From the NCBI RefSeq assembly GCF_963677565.1, contig NZ_OY781981.1:2157001-2221000 (forward strand): a stretch of DNA of 64,000 bases, given 5' to 3'. Under the pieces are notes generated by a model, which was not told the DNA's origin, ran no database searches, and saw nothing but the letters and a program-made list of their open reading frames with translations. This stretch comes from an uncultured Draconibacterium sp. (GTDB lineage Bacteria > Bacteroidota > Bacteroidia > Bacteroidales > Prolixibacteraceae). Positions 18,209 through 27,317 of this stretch are shown here, piece by piece. The stretch's first letter is position 1, and each line of letters starts with the position of its first letter. Position numbers and translations under genes: made by a program.

Positions 18209-19471
18209 TTAGGTATGTGCAACTGCCTGCATTATCAATCCACACAGCCAGGCGCCGTATGTTCCAAAAGCATATCCTAAAACTGCTAACAAAACACCAA
18301 CCGGAGCCAGCGAAGGATGGAAGGCGGCTGCAACAACCGGAGCACTGGCGGCTCCGCCAATATTGGCTTTACTCCCAACAGCCAGGAAGAAATAAGGTGC
18401 TCTTATTAATTTTCCAACAATAAACAGCAATACAACATGAATAATCATCCAGATTCCTCCAACAGCAAAAAGTCCGATGTTGTCGAAGATTTTGCCAACA
18501 TCCATTTTCATCCCAATGGTTGCAACAAGAATATAAATAAAAACCGTACCTAGTTTTGAGGCTCCTGCACCTTCGTAGTTTCTGAGTTTGGTAAAAGACA
18601 ATCCGATACCTATTGTTGTTGAAAGAATAATCAACCAGAAGAACTTAGAGGTGAGGCTGAATTTTTTCAAAACGGGTGCATGTAATTCAATAAACGGTGC
18701 AATCCAATCAGCCACAAGATGCGCAAATCCTGTAACTCCAAGCCCAATGGCAGCAATTACCATTAAATCGGTGGTGCTTGGAATACGAGCTATTTTCTGG
18801 CTGAATTCGTGCATTTTGTTTTTTAAATGAGTAACACTGCTGGCATCAGCTTTAAAGTACTTGTCAATTTGTTTTGATTTTCCCACACCGATCAAAAGAA
18901 TGGCCATCCAAACTTCTGCAACCAGCACATCTACAGTTATCATTATAGAATACAAATGATCAGAAGGTTTAAATATTTCGTACATGGCAGCCTGGTTGGC
19001 GCCACCACCAATCCAGCTTCCGGCAATAGTTGTCATTCCGCGCCAAACTGCTTCCGGTCCGGCCCCTCCAACAAGACCAGGATTAATGGCCGATGCCGCT
19101 AAAATGGCAAGAGGGCCGCCAATAACCACACCAACGGTTCCGGTAAAAAACATGATAAGTGCCTTGCTTCCCAGTTTAAATACTTCTTTTAGGTTGATGC
19201 TTAGTGTTAACAACACCAAACAGGCGGGCAAAAGGTACCGCGAAGCCATGAAATAGAGCTGCGAATTCTCGCCATCAACAATGTTGAATGTGGTAAGTAA
19301 ACTTGGTAAAAAATAACACAGCAGCAGCATGGGAACAACACTGTAGAATTTTTTGAAAAACGGTCGCGATGAACTGCTGGTAAAGAAAATAATAGCAAGC
19401 AGAAAAAGTAAAAGCCCTAAAGTAACGGCATCGTTTTTAATAAGTGGTGCTACGTGTTCTGTTTCCGGCAT
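18209..19471 (-). CDS. DUF819 family integral membrane protein (second copy)
   Basis: The 420-residue protein has about 11 hydrophobic helices and typical DUF819 motifs, including GSWIGGGANQAAMYEIF, the counterpart of GVYTGGTPNMAAMKTAL in the copy at 6032-7186, and the C-terminal KANIGGAASAPVVAAAF. The two copies are clearly distinct in sequence, so this is an old duplication or two subfamilies rather than a recent repeat. Substrate and direction of transport are not known for the family. The gene is convergent with the receiver gene and divergent from the DUF481 gene. Confidence 0.8.
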   Translation of the reverse strand: MPETEHVAPLIKNDAVTLGLLLFLLAIIFFTSSSSRPFFKKFYSVVPMLLLCYFLPSLLTTFNIVDGENSQLYFMASRYLLPACLVLLTLSINLKEVFKLGSKALIMFFTGTVGVVIGGPLAILAASAINPGLVGGAGPEAVWRGMTTIAGSWIGGGANQAAMYEIFKPSDHLYSIMITVDVLVAEVWMAILLIGVGKSKQIDKYFKADASSVTHLKNKMHEFSQKIARIPSTTDLMVIAAIGLGVTGFAHLVADWIAPFIELHAPVLKKFSLTSKFFWLIILSTTIGIGLSFTKLRNYEGAGASKLGTVFIYILVATIGMKMDVGKIFDNIGLFAVGGIWMIIHVVLLFIVGKLIRAPYFFLAVGSKANIGGAASAPVVAAAFHPSLAPVGVLLAVLGYAFGTYGAWLCGLIMQAVAHT

Positions 19472-19669
19472 ATTATTTTATTTTAAATGAACTTCCATTT
19501 TTTGTAAAGCGACAAATATAAAAATCTTTTCATGTACCACAACTTGATAAAGATCAGGTTCAATTCTATATAAACTTGTCTGATTATATAATGTTTAATA
19601 AAATCAGGTTGAAAATTGTATACTTGGCCAAAAAGGCTTATTTTTTTTGAAGTTTAAAATCTTTCAATA

Positions 19670-20695
19670 ATGCAGCACATAAAAATTTCCCTGTTAATTC
19701 TGTTTCTATTTACGGTTACAAGTATAGTTGCTCAAAACGATAAAATCTATACCTCAAACGGCGATGTATTGGTGGGAGAAATAAAATCGATGCAACGGGG
19801 TGTTTTGGTTTATGATACTGATTATGCCGATAAAGATTTTCAGATTGAGTGGGAGGGGATTGAAGGTATTTCATGCTCCCGGTCTCTGATTATTTATACC
19901 GAAGACGGTAAAAAGTACAACGGAGGAATACAATTTATAGCTGATGAACCCAAAAAACTGATCATACAAACACTTGATGAGAATATAACTGTAAATCTTG
20001 ACGAGATTGTTGAAATCACTTCCTTTAAAAGCAAATTCATCGATCGGGTAATAATATCAATCGATGCCGGTTTGTCACTCTCAAAAGCCAACAACGTTAG
20101 GCAAACATCGGCAGCAGGAAAGATCAGCTACAGGGGAATTAAATGGTACTTTAGTGCAAGATTTAACAATGTTGGAACAACTCAGGACGATGTCGATCCT
20201 ATTGATCGTTCGGAAGGAGGAATGAATTTTACCCGGGATATTTTTGGGAATGCGATGGTATTGGGTGGTTTAGAGTTTTTAAGCAACAGCGAGCAAATGC
20301 TCGATCTGCGTTCTACGGTTAAAGCAGGGGTTGGTTATTACCTTATACGAAGCAATAAATTGTATATGCAGGCAGGTATTGGTATCGCCTTTTCTCAGGA
20401 AAAATACGATGGAATAGAAAAGACAAAACAAGGAAGTTTTGAAGGCCTGGGAGGAACTGAATTTAATGCTTACGATATTGGCGATCTGTCATTTCAAATG
20501 AAATTAACAACCTATCCCAGTTTCTCGGAATGGGGACGGTGGCGTATCGACTTTGATACTTCATTGAAATATGACCTGCCGCTCGATTTTTACGTAAAAC
20601 TTAGCTACGTGCATAACTTCGACAGCGAACCGTTGGTAGAGGTTTCGAAAAACGATTATGTATTTAAAACCAGCCTGGGTTGGGAATGGGATTAA
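19670..20695 (+). CDS. DUF481 family outer-membrane beta-barrel protein
   Basis: The 341-residue protein has a signal peptide ending VAQ (residue 21). A beta-rich region (about 24-120: KIYTSNGDVLVGEIKSMQRG, then a repeat of the same kind of fold at IIYTEDGKKYNGGIQ) is followed by a C-terminal barrel of about 200 residues with DUF481-like strands (GKISYRGIKWYFSARFNN, STVKAGVGYYLI, VFKTSLGWEWD). The aromatic C-terminal strand suits outer-membrane insertion. Function of the family is not established. It stands alone, with 147 bp before nnr. Confidence 0.75.
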   Translation: MQHIKISLLILFLFTVTSIVAQNDKIYTSNGDVLVGEIKSMQRGVLVYDTDYADKDFQIEWEGIEGISCSRSLIIYTEDGKKYNGGIQFIADEPKKLIIQTLDENITVNLDEIVEITSFKSKFIDRVIISIDAGLSLSKANNVRQTSAAGKISYRGIKWYFSARFNNVGTTQDDVDPIDRSEGGMNFTRDIFGNAMVLGGLEFLSNSEQMLDLRSTVKAGVGYYLIRSNKLYMQAGIGIAFSQEKYDGIEKTKQGSFEGLGGTEFNAYDIGDLSFQMKLTTYPSFSEWGRWRIDFDTSLKYDLPLDFYVKLSYVHNFDSEPLVEVSKNDYVFKTSLGWEWD

Positions 20696-20842
20696 AATTT
20701 TCATTAACCGGATAATTGTCGGGTAAGAAATCTGTCAACAATTCAACAAATCATCCCTGTTTTTTATAATTTAGAGAAAACAAACGTTGCAGGCTAAAAA
20801 AGCAGAAACTTTTAAGTCTGCAAACTCCAGCTTTCTCAAAAA

Positions 20843-22360
20843 ATGAAACTATTTACTACAAAACAAATAGCAGCAATCGATAAGTACACCATCGAAAATG
20901 AATCCATTGCAGATATTGATTTGATGGAGCGTGCCTCGCTGCAAATGACCAATTGGATTGTTCAGCAGTTTTCTACCGAAGAGCGACTGCTGTTTTTTGC
21001 CGGTCCCGGAAATAATGGCGGCGATGCTTTGGCAATGGCCCGTCAACTGGCAGAGCTCGACTATCAGTGCGAAGTATATCTGCTCGATTTTGGAAAGGCT
21101 TTAAAAGGGTCGCCTGCAATCAACCACAAACGATTGGAGGAGCAGGGAAAAGTCAAGCTGACAAAATTAAGCTCGGAAGACGATTTTCCACCTATTGAAG
21201 ATACCGACGTACTGATAGATGGTTTATTTGGTTCCGGCTTATCGCGCCCTTTGGAAGGATTGCCGGCAAAGGTGGTACAAAAGATAAATCAACTGCTTAA
21301 TATAGTAGTGGCGGTTGACATTCCCAGCGGACTGATGGGCGAGAACAATGCCGAAAACAACCTCGAAAATATTATCAGGGCTGATTATACGCTAACGCTG
21401 CAATTTCCTAAAATAAGTTTCTTGTTTGCAGAGAATGAGTCTTTTGTGGGACAATGGGAAGTATTGCCGATCGGCTTACATCCTGATGGAATAGCAGAAA
21501 CACCTTCGCCTTATGCTTTGGCCGATGCAGAAGATATTGCGACGCGTTTGCCAAAGCGTGCTAAATTCGACCATAAAGGAAGCTTTGGTCATGCGCTTTT
21601 AATTGCCGGAAGTTACGGGAAAATGGGCGCGGCAGTATTGGCGGCGAAGGCTTGTTTGCGCGCCGGAGCAGGACTGCTAACGGCTCATGTGCCGCATATG
21701 GGATTCCCAATCATTCAAACTGCGGTGCCCGAAGCCATGGCCAGTATGGACCAGCATGATTCGATGTTTACCGATTTCCCCAGGCTGGAGTCATACGCTG
21801 CCATAGGTGTTGGCCCGGGGCTGGGATTGAAAAAGAATTCGTGTCGGGCATTATGTGATCTGTTCGAGCAGGCAAAAGTGCCCATGGTTATCGATGCCGA
21901 TGCGCTGAATATTCTTGCAGAGAATGAAGCCTGGCTCGAGAAATTACCCGAAGGTTCGGTGCTTACGCCGCATCCGGGAGAGTTCCGTCGTTTGGTTGGC
22001 GAAACTACCGATTCATTCGATGCCGTTCAGCAACAAATAGCTTTTGCAAAAAAATATAATTGTGTGGTGGTATTAAAAGGAGCACATACTTCGGTGGCGG
22101 CTCCCGACGGAACGATGTATTGGAACTCAACAGGCAACCCGGGAATGGGAACTGCCGGCAGTGGAGATGTGCTAACCGGAATTATACTTGGGCTGCTGGC
22201 GCAAGGAATGGCTTCGTTTGATGCCGCCCTGGTGGGTGTTTATTTGCATGGACTGGCCGGTGATATTGCCGCCAAAAAACGTTCTGAATTTGCTTTAATA
22301 GCCGGAGATATTATTGATTCACTGGGAAAAGCATTTCTTAAAATACAGAGTTGTGATTAG
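20843..22360 (+). CDS. nnr: Bifunctional NAD(P)H-hydrate epimerase / ADP-dependent NAD(P)H-hydrate dehydratase
   Basis: The 505-residue length matches the fused Nnr (YjeF) enzyme. The N-terminal epimerase domain (about 1-215) has GPGNNGGDAL at 54-63 and DGLFGSGLSRPL. The C-terminal dehydratase domain (about 230-505) has HKGSFGHALLIAGSYGKMGAAVLAAKA, the VLTPHPGEFRRL motif and GTAGSGDVLTG. Together the domains repair damaged NADHX and NADPHX back to NAD(P)H in the cytoplasm. The ATG at 20843 gives the family N-terminus. No obvious partner gene is adjacent. Confidence 0.95.
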   Translation: MKLFTTKQIAAIDKYTIENESIADIDLMERASLQMTNWIVQQFSTEERLLFFAGPGNNGGDALAMARQLAELDYQCEVYLLDFGKALKGSPAINHKRLEEQGKVKLTKLSSEDDFPPIEDTDVLIDGLFGSGLSRPLEGLPAKVVQKINQLLNIVVAVDIPSGLMGENNAENNLENIIRADYTLTLQFPKISFLFAENESFVGQWEVLPIGLHPDGIAETPSPYALADAEDIATRLPKRAKFDHKGSFGHALLIAGSYGKMGAAVLAAKACLRAGAGLLTAHVPHMGFPIIQTAVPEAMASMDQHDSMFTDFPRLESYAAIGVGPGLGLKKNSCRALCDLFEQAKVPMVIDADALNILAENEAWLEKLPEGSVLTPHPGEFRRLVGETTDSFDAVQQQIAFAKKYNCVVVLKGAHTSVAAPDGTMYWNSTGNPGMGTAGSGDVLTGIILGLLAQGMASFDAALVGVYLHGLAGDIAAKKRSEFALIAGDIIDSLGKAFLKIQSCD

Positions 22361-22528
22361 TACAATTAATCCAATAAAATCAGAAATCGGAATTAAATTT
22401 TTACGTTGCTGAACTTGATTCAGCATCTAAAGTCATTTTACAAATAAAAATCAGATCCTGAATCCGTCAGCTAACGGACAGGGTGACGAAATCTCATTAG
22501 TAACCATACTGATTATAAAATTGAAGCA

Positions 22529-23191
22529 ATGAAAATAAATGGAGTAGTTTTCGATTTTAACGGAACATTGTTTTGGGACACGCATTTGCAGGAAAACTCA
22601 TGGGATTGTTTTCTTGAAAAATATGGATTTAGTTTGAACGATGAGGAGAAGAAAAAGTACATTCACGGGATTAATGCTAAAGACACGTTTGAATACCTTT
22701 TTAAACGGGAACTCAACGATACCGAGGTTTTCCGCCTGACGGAAGAAAAGGAAGTGATTTACCGCCAAATGTGTTTGGAGCATGGTATGAAACTGGCTCC
22801 CGGTGCCGAAAAATTGATCGGTGATTTGAAAAACTCGGGAGTGGCTTTGGCAATTGCAACGGCTTCGGCAAAAAATAACGTGGAATTTTTTATTCAGCAT
22901 TTTCCATTGTTAAACTACTTTAAGCGCGAACATATTATCTACAACGATGGCACCATGAGGGGCAAACCGCATCCCGACCTGTTTAACAAGGCCATTAAAA
23001 CCATTGGCACAAAACCGGAAGAAACACTGATCTTTGAAGACTCTCATGCAGGAATTGAATCGGCATTGCGTTCCGGGGCAGGGGAGGTAATTATTGTAAA
23101 TTCGGCCGATGCCGATTATAACGGTTTTTCCTGCGAACAGATTACTGATTTTAACCAGGTAAACAGAGCTCGTTTTATTGGTGGCAGTTAA
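22529..23191 (+). CDS. HAD superfamily hydrolase with DxN catalytic motif
   Basis: The 220-residue protein is a beta-phosphoglucomutase-like HAD: motif I VVFDFNGTLFWDT, a helical cap (about 20-85), motif II ATASAKN, motif III Lys in GKPHPD and motif IV FEDSHAGIESA. Motif I reads D-F-N instead of the usual D-x-D, so the nucleophile Asp9 is present but the D+2 general acid/base is Asn11. DFNGT-type HADs form a recognisable subgroup, so this is not random decay, but the reaction may differ from plain phosphatases. The ATG has no strong neighbour context. Confidence 0.8.
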   Translation: MKINGVVFDFNGTLFWDTHLQENSWDCFLEKYGFSLNDEEKKKYIHGINAKDTFEYLFKRELNDTEVFRLTEEKEVIYRQMCLEHGMKLAPGAEKLIGDLKNSGVALAIATASAKNNVEFFIQHFPLLNYFKREHIIYNDGTMRGKPHPDLFNKAIKTIGTKPEETLIFEDSHAGIESALRSGAGEVIIVNSADADYNGFSCEQITDFNQVNRARFIGGS

Positions 23192-23431
23192 TTTGAAAAT
23201 TTATTTCGTGCATTTTATTTTTTTGAATAATTGCTGTTCGTCAATAGTTTTGTGTGTTTGAGTGACACAATAAGAATTCTTATAAAACATTCGTTTAAAA
23301 TCCTTGCTGTACAACAAATCTCGCTTTAAACTCTTGTTTAAATCCTAAGTCAATCTCTAAACAAAAAAGCAGGAGCCTGCAATGGTTATTGCATCGTACG
23401 GTATTATTAACTAAAAACAAAATAGGATTTT

Positions 23432-23953
23432 ATGGAAGGAAAGAAGAAAAAAACGTTGCAGAAAATCATGCGCTCATTGCATCGCGATATTGGATTTTTA
23501 ATGATTGGTATGACGCTTATTTATGCCATTAGCGGAATTGTTTTGGTGTACCGCGACACCGATTTTTTGAAAAGTGAAAAAACAATAACCAGGCAACTGG
23601 AGCCAAACCTCGAAAACGAGCAAATAGGAATGATGTTGCACCTGCGCTTTTTTAAAGTGGAAAAAACAGAGGGCGATATCGTGTATTTTGGAAACGGTAC
23701 TTATAACAAATCAACCGGCGAGGCAGTATATTCATCAGTAAGTCTGCCAAATTTTCTAAATAAAATAAACGGATTACACAAAGCATCGAGCCAAAGTAAA
23801 ACACACTGGTTTACTACTATTTTTGGTGTGTTAATGTTGTTTTTGGCGTTCTCGTCGTTTTGGATGTTTAAGGCCAAAACCAAACATTTTAAGCGCGGCA
23901 TGGTAATTTCATCGTTGGGATTAGTGGTTGCCGTGGTGATGTTGGTGTTGTAG
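23432..23953 (+). CDS. PepSY-associated-type small membrane protein
   Basis: The 173-residue protein begins with a basic segment (EGKKKKTLQKIMRSLHRDIG) and a first membrane helix (about 29-47) of the form seen in PepSY-associated TM proteins (LHRDIGFLMIGMTLIYAISGIVLVYRD). An extracytoplasmic middle part (about 50-125) is followed by two further helices near 128-145 and 156-173. The family occurs near iron uptake or respiratory functions, but nothing adjacent here says so. A strong terminator lies 52 bp after the stop. Confidence 0.6.
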   Translation: MEGKKKKTLQKIMRSLHRDIGFLMIGMTLIYAISGIVLVYRDTDFLKSEKTITRQLEPNLENEQIGMMLHLRFFKVEKTEGDIVYFGNGTYNKSTGEAVYSSVSLPNFLNKINGLHKASSQSKTHWFTTIFGVLMLFLAFSSFWMFKAKTKHFKRGMVISSLGLVVAVVMLVL

Positions 23954-24004
23954 AAAGGTAACATATTTTAGATGCCATTACCCCGGAGTAAAAGAAAGGG
24001 GCAT

Positions 24005-24056
24005 AAAAAGGCTTTAGCGTGAATCTTAATAGTAGCGGCTAAAGCCTTTTTCCTTT
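24005..24056 (+). terminator. Intrinsic terminator after the PepSY-type gene
   Basis: Perfect 14-bp arms AAAAAGGCTTTAGC (24005-24018) and GCTAAAGCCTTTTT (24038-24051) with a 19-nt loop and a T-rich tail. The A-run at the 5' side would also serve the minus strand. Confidence 0.8.
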
Positions 24057-24150
24057 TTCCAGGAACTCTGGTTGGCATTGGTGAGTGAATCATAAAAATT
24101 ATGGTACTTTTAATCGACGAAAGTAAAACTCAGATTCTGTGAACTTTTAC

Positions 24151-26163
24151 ATGACTAAAAAATACCTTCTGCCGATCGCTTTTATATTGTTGTTAACTGT
24201 ATTTTTTCAATACAACTATTTTAGTGTCTTTCCAACAAGTAATCATTCCTGGGCACAAAACGACAGGTATGCCTTAGCCCTCGGTTTTGTAGATAATGGC
24301 CTGCGTTTTTTCGAACCACAAACAAACATCTACAACCATCAATTTCCGGGGTGGTGGCAGGAGGAATATCAATCGACCCGAACAGCAGTTGACTTTCCGA
24401 TACACGATTATATACCTGCCGTATTTATGAAGCTATTTAATAGTAATTCGTTTTTACTATTCAGGATATACGTTTTGCTTTTTGGCTGTATTGGTTTATT
24501 CTTTTTGTATAAGCTGAGTTTATTGCTAACCAAATGCAGCATAAAGTCGCTTTTTGTTGTTGCCTTTGCCGCGTGTTCGCCAGCATTTGTTTTTTATCAC
24601 GCTGCTTTATTGCCAACAGTCCCGTCTGTTGCTTGTGCCATAATCGGGTTCTATTTTTACTTTAGCTATTACGAAGAAGAAAAGAGTAGGTTGAATTTTT
24701 CTCTGGCATTAGGATTTCTTACCCTGGCAGCCTTATCAAGAACAACCTTTGCCATTGCATTGATAGCCCTGTTCGGGATTGAATTTTTAAACCTGCTAAG
24801 AAAACGGAATGACATTAAAAAGAAAATCATTCCAACAATCTCAGTGCTGGCTGTTTACTTCGCTTATTTTGCCTACAACAGTTACCTCAACAAAGAATTT
24901 GGTGCCGATTTCCTGAGCAGTTTAATGCCGCCCGATAACTTTAGCCATGCAAAAGAATTGATTTCTACAGCGATGGAGCGTTATAAATGGGTGTATTTCT
25001 CGCAGATGCACTATTTAATTTTTGTGCTGGCCGTAGCAGGTGCAGCTCTGTATTTGCTCGTTAAGAAAACAGTGAAAGTTAAAGCCGATTACCTGTTGCT
25101 TGTTTTTGCCTATTTGTTTGGATGCCTCCTTTTTTCGCTGGCCATGCTGAAACAGTTTCCAAACCACGATTATTATTTTTTAGATTCTTTTTACCTCCCG
25201 GTGGTTTTGTGGTTTGTATTGCTATTGCAGCAATTGCCCGAAATAGCTTCGGTAAAACACAAAATAATTTCAGTTCTGGTACTGCTTTGCAGCTTGTTTT
25301 TTATGGTGAAGGCCTCGGCAAATGTTATGGCCGAACGAAACACGGCAGGAAGCTGGAGCCGGTCGGCAATTACCTATAGCAGTTATAAAAATTCGGCAGC
25401 ATTTCTCGATTCGCTGGGAGTTGACAAGGACGCAAGAATACTGGCTTTGGATGTTACTGCTCCGAATATGGTGCATAACCTGATGCGGCGGAGAGGCTAC
25501 ACACTCATGTCGACAGAGGCCGGAAGAATTGAAAATGCCCTCACTTTTAAAGCCGATTATATTGTTTTTCAGAACAACCGTTTTATGGAGGATATTTACC
25601 AAAATTATCCGGCTATTGTACACCGGCTTAAAAAGGTGGCAGGCAATGGAAGAATAACCTTGTGCCAACCCGTAAAATTTATCGAACAATCGGTTGAGGA
25701 GCTTATCAATCTTTCGCCCGAAAATGCAAAAGTTAACCTTAGCCTGGCGTTTCCTTTTAATGGCGATGCCGGTAACTGGAGCAATATTAAAGAAAAGAGC
25801 AATGCTGAAAATGAAACAAAAGGCTGGTTACCGGCAAGCGATGTTTTCGGATTAACTTACAAAACAGGAAATTTGCCGGAGCTAAGCCAGGCCTCGTGTA
25901 TGGTAACTGTTCGTACAGCCATTCAATTTATTGAAAAAAAGGAATGCCTGCTGGTTGTTTCGCTAAAAACAGGCGACGAAGTTATTTTATACGAAACCAA
26001 AAATTTGGCGGAGCAAAGCAACGACGCGGGGAAATGGAAAGAGCATTATTATCAGTTTCAGTTGCCTGAAGTTGATGCTGAAGATTACGAATTTGCCGTA
26101 TATTTTTGGAATACCGGGAAAGCCGAATTATTGTACAACAATTTTATCATTTCTGTTTATTAA
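24151..26163 (+). CDS. GT-C (family 39-like) integral membrane glycosyltransferase
   Basis: The 670-residue protein has about ten membrane helices in its first 400 residues and a soluble C-terminal part of about 270 residues. The first loop carries NQ-DRYALALGFVDNGLRFFEPQT and the segment RTAVDFPIHDYIPA, a layout typical of ArnT/PMT-type GT-C enzymes that take sugar from a lipid-linked donor on the outer face of the inner membrane. I prefer the ATG at 24151; a GTG at 24139 would add four residues. The C-terminal part contains a beta-rich domain with no family I can name. No polysaccharide genes surround it, so the acceptor is unknown. Confidence 0.65.
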   Translation: MTKKYLLPIAFILLLTVFFQYNYFSVFPTSNHSWAQNDRYALALGFVDNGLRFFEPQTNIYNHQFPGWWQEEYQSTRTAVDFPIHDYIPAVFMKLFNSNSFLLFRIYVLLFGCIGLFFLYKLSLLLTKCSIKSLFVVAFAACSPAFVFYHAALLPTVPSVACAIIGFYFYFSYYEEEKSRLNFSLALGFLTLAALSRTTFAIALIALFGIEFLNLLRKRNDIKKKIIPTISVLAVYFAYFAYNSYLNKEFGADFLSSLMPPDNFSHAKELISTAMERYKWVYFSQMHYLIFVLAVAGAALYLLVKKTVKVKADYLLLVFAYLFGCLLFSLAMLKQFPNHDYYFLDSFYLPVVLWFVLLLQQLPEIASVKHKIISVLVLLCSLFFMVKASANVMAERNTAGSWSRSAITYSSYKNSAAFLDSLGVDKDARILALDVTAPNMVHNLMRRRGYTLMSTEAGRIENALTFKADYIVFQNNRFMEDIYQNYPAIVHRLKKVAGNGRITLCQPVKFIEQSVEELINLSPENAKVNLSLAFPFNGDAGNWSNIKEKSNAENETKGWLPASDVFGLTYKTGNLPELSQASCMVTVRTAIQFIEKKECLLVVSLKTGDEVILYETKNLAEQSNDAGKWKEHYYQFQLPEVDAEDYEFAVYFWNTGKAELLYNNFIISVY

Positions 26164-26214
26164 TCCTTTTGGAATAAGATTTAAGCCGAGTCGTTGTTAT
26201 TTTACTCCCCGCTC

Positions 26215-26302
26215 GCGCCGATTTGTAATCGGTGTGCAATCCATTAGGATTGAAAATTTCAGTGTCAGCCTTTGGCTGAGGCACAGATTACAAATCTGCG
26301 CC
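26215..26302. repeat. REP-like extragenic element with cloverleaf-shaped inverted repeats
   Basis: Two outer arms (26215-26237 and 26281-26302) pair across the centre GATTTGTAATC with few mismatches. Inside lie two further small hairpins: AATCC-atta-GGATT (26238-26251) and CAGCC-ttt-GGCTG (26266-26278). The single strand can therefore fold as a stem with two inner arms. The shape resembles repetitive extragenic palindromes; no REP-associated transposase is in the window, and copy number in the genome cannot be judged here. Confidence 0.6.
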
Positions 26303-26362
26303 AACGAGGCATATAATATTTGTGGCAGCTTTAAAGCAGGGTGAGTAGGAATTTCCAAACGC

Positions 26363-26396
26363 AAAAAAACCGACCCACCCCAAAAGGGCAGGCCGG
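26363..26396 (-). terminator. Intrinsic terminator for the DUF6261-like gene
   Basis: On the minus strand a GC-rich stem (CCGGCCTGCCC / GGGGTGGGTCGG with a TTTT loop) runs directly into seven T residues. It lies about 60 bp after the stop at 26455. Confidence 0.75.
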
Positions 26397-26414
26397 CCAA
26401 TCAAATACTAGTCC

Positions 26415-26439
26415 ATAAGGTTCCGAATAAGAACCTTAT
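26415..26439. repeat. Perfect 9-bp inverted repeat between gene end and terminator
   Basis: ATAAGGTTC (26415-26423) and GAACCTTAT (26431-26439) with a 7-nt loop, 16 bp after the stop of the 26455-27189 gene. There is no T-tract, so it may be a 3' UTR stabilising hairpin ahead of the terminator. Confidence 0.45.
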
Positions 26440-26454
26440 CCCAAAACTCACAAA

Positions 26455-27189
26455 TTATGCTATATCGTCGTTATTATCTTCTTCGTTATCGTTATTGCTT
26501 TGGCTTTGTTTAGCCGCTGCGTTGGCTTCGGCTATGTATTGCGATATTTCGTTAACAACGGTATCTATACCTCTTGGGTCGTTCATGGCCAGCATGGTAT
26601 TCAGGATATTCTCTAAAAGTTCGAGCGATGTTTTCAGGTCTTTAAATGCCTCGGCATCGTGCACGGTATCGTCGGCCGAGCGGGCAGCACTGCGTTGAGT
26701 GGCTGCGGCAACGTAGGCCTGGTTGTCGTTATCCAATTCGGTTATCCAATCGGTAATGTTGGTGGTTACCAGGTACGGGGCGTTTTCTGGTTTTCGCAGG
26801 TCGGCCAGCAAACTGTTAATGGCAGCGGTTTCGGTATCGCGTGCCAAATAATATAAGTTTAGGTCATTCTTCTCAAACTCCGGCCACAAAACCTCGCATG
26901 CCAGACGGTAGCTGTCGTTTTGCCGACGTAATCCCGCTTTTATGTGGTCGCGCAGCGAAAGAAATGTATTGTCGCGGCGCGTATCGGCTGATTTTACAAC
27001 AGCGGTTAATGATGTTTTGGTGGAGCTTCCAATGGCCTGAAGGGCGGTTTGCAACTGGGGCTGAAAACGTGTTAATATGGTTTGAACCATTTGGTGTTCG
27101 GGAAGTTGTGCACTTAAAAGATTAACGATTTTTTGAACCAAAGCAGTCAATGCTGCCAATGTGAAATAGGAGAAAAGAATTTTTTTCAT
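26455..27189 (-). CDS. DUF6261-like protein of unknown function
   Basis: The 244-residue protein is mostly helical. After a weak hydrophobic N-terminus (MKKILFSYFTLAALTALVQK, which may or may not be a signal peptide) come helices with RRDNTFLSLRDHIKAGLRRQNDSYRLACEVLWPEFEK, a tract like that of Bacteroidota DUF6261 proteins, which I recall but cannot confirm. The C-terminus is low complexity and acidic (SQSNNDNEEDNNDDIA). A terminator follows it and a 41-bp tandem-repeat array lies 129 bp upstream of the ATG. No function is known to me. Confidence 0.55.
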   Translation of the reverse strand: MKKILFSYFTLAALTALVQKIVNLLSAQLPEHQMVQTILTRFQPQLQTALQAIGSSTKTSLTAVVKSADTRRDNTFLSLRDHIKAGLRRQNDSYRLACEVLWPEFEKNDLNLYYLARDTETAAINSLLADLRKPENAPYLVTTNITDWITELDNDNQAYVAAATQRSAARSADDTVHDAEAFKDLKTSLELLENILNTMLAMNDPRGIDTVVNEISQYIAEANAAAKQSQSNNDNEEDNNDDIA

Positions 27190-27317
27190 GATTTGGAATT
27201 TTATTATGTGTTAAGTAATTAATCTACAATTTACGGTCATTCGTTCAAAAAGTCAATAGGAAACATAAAATTGTTATAAATTCAACGGAAAGGATAAACC
27301 CGGCAATTGAAACTTTG

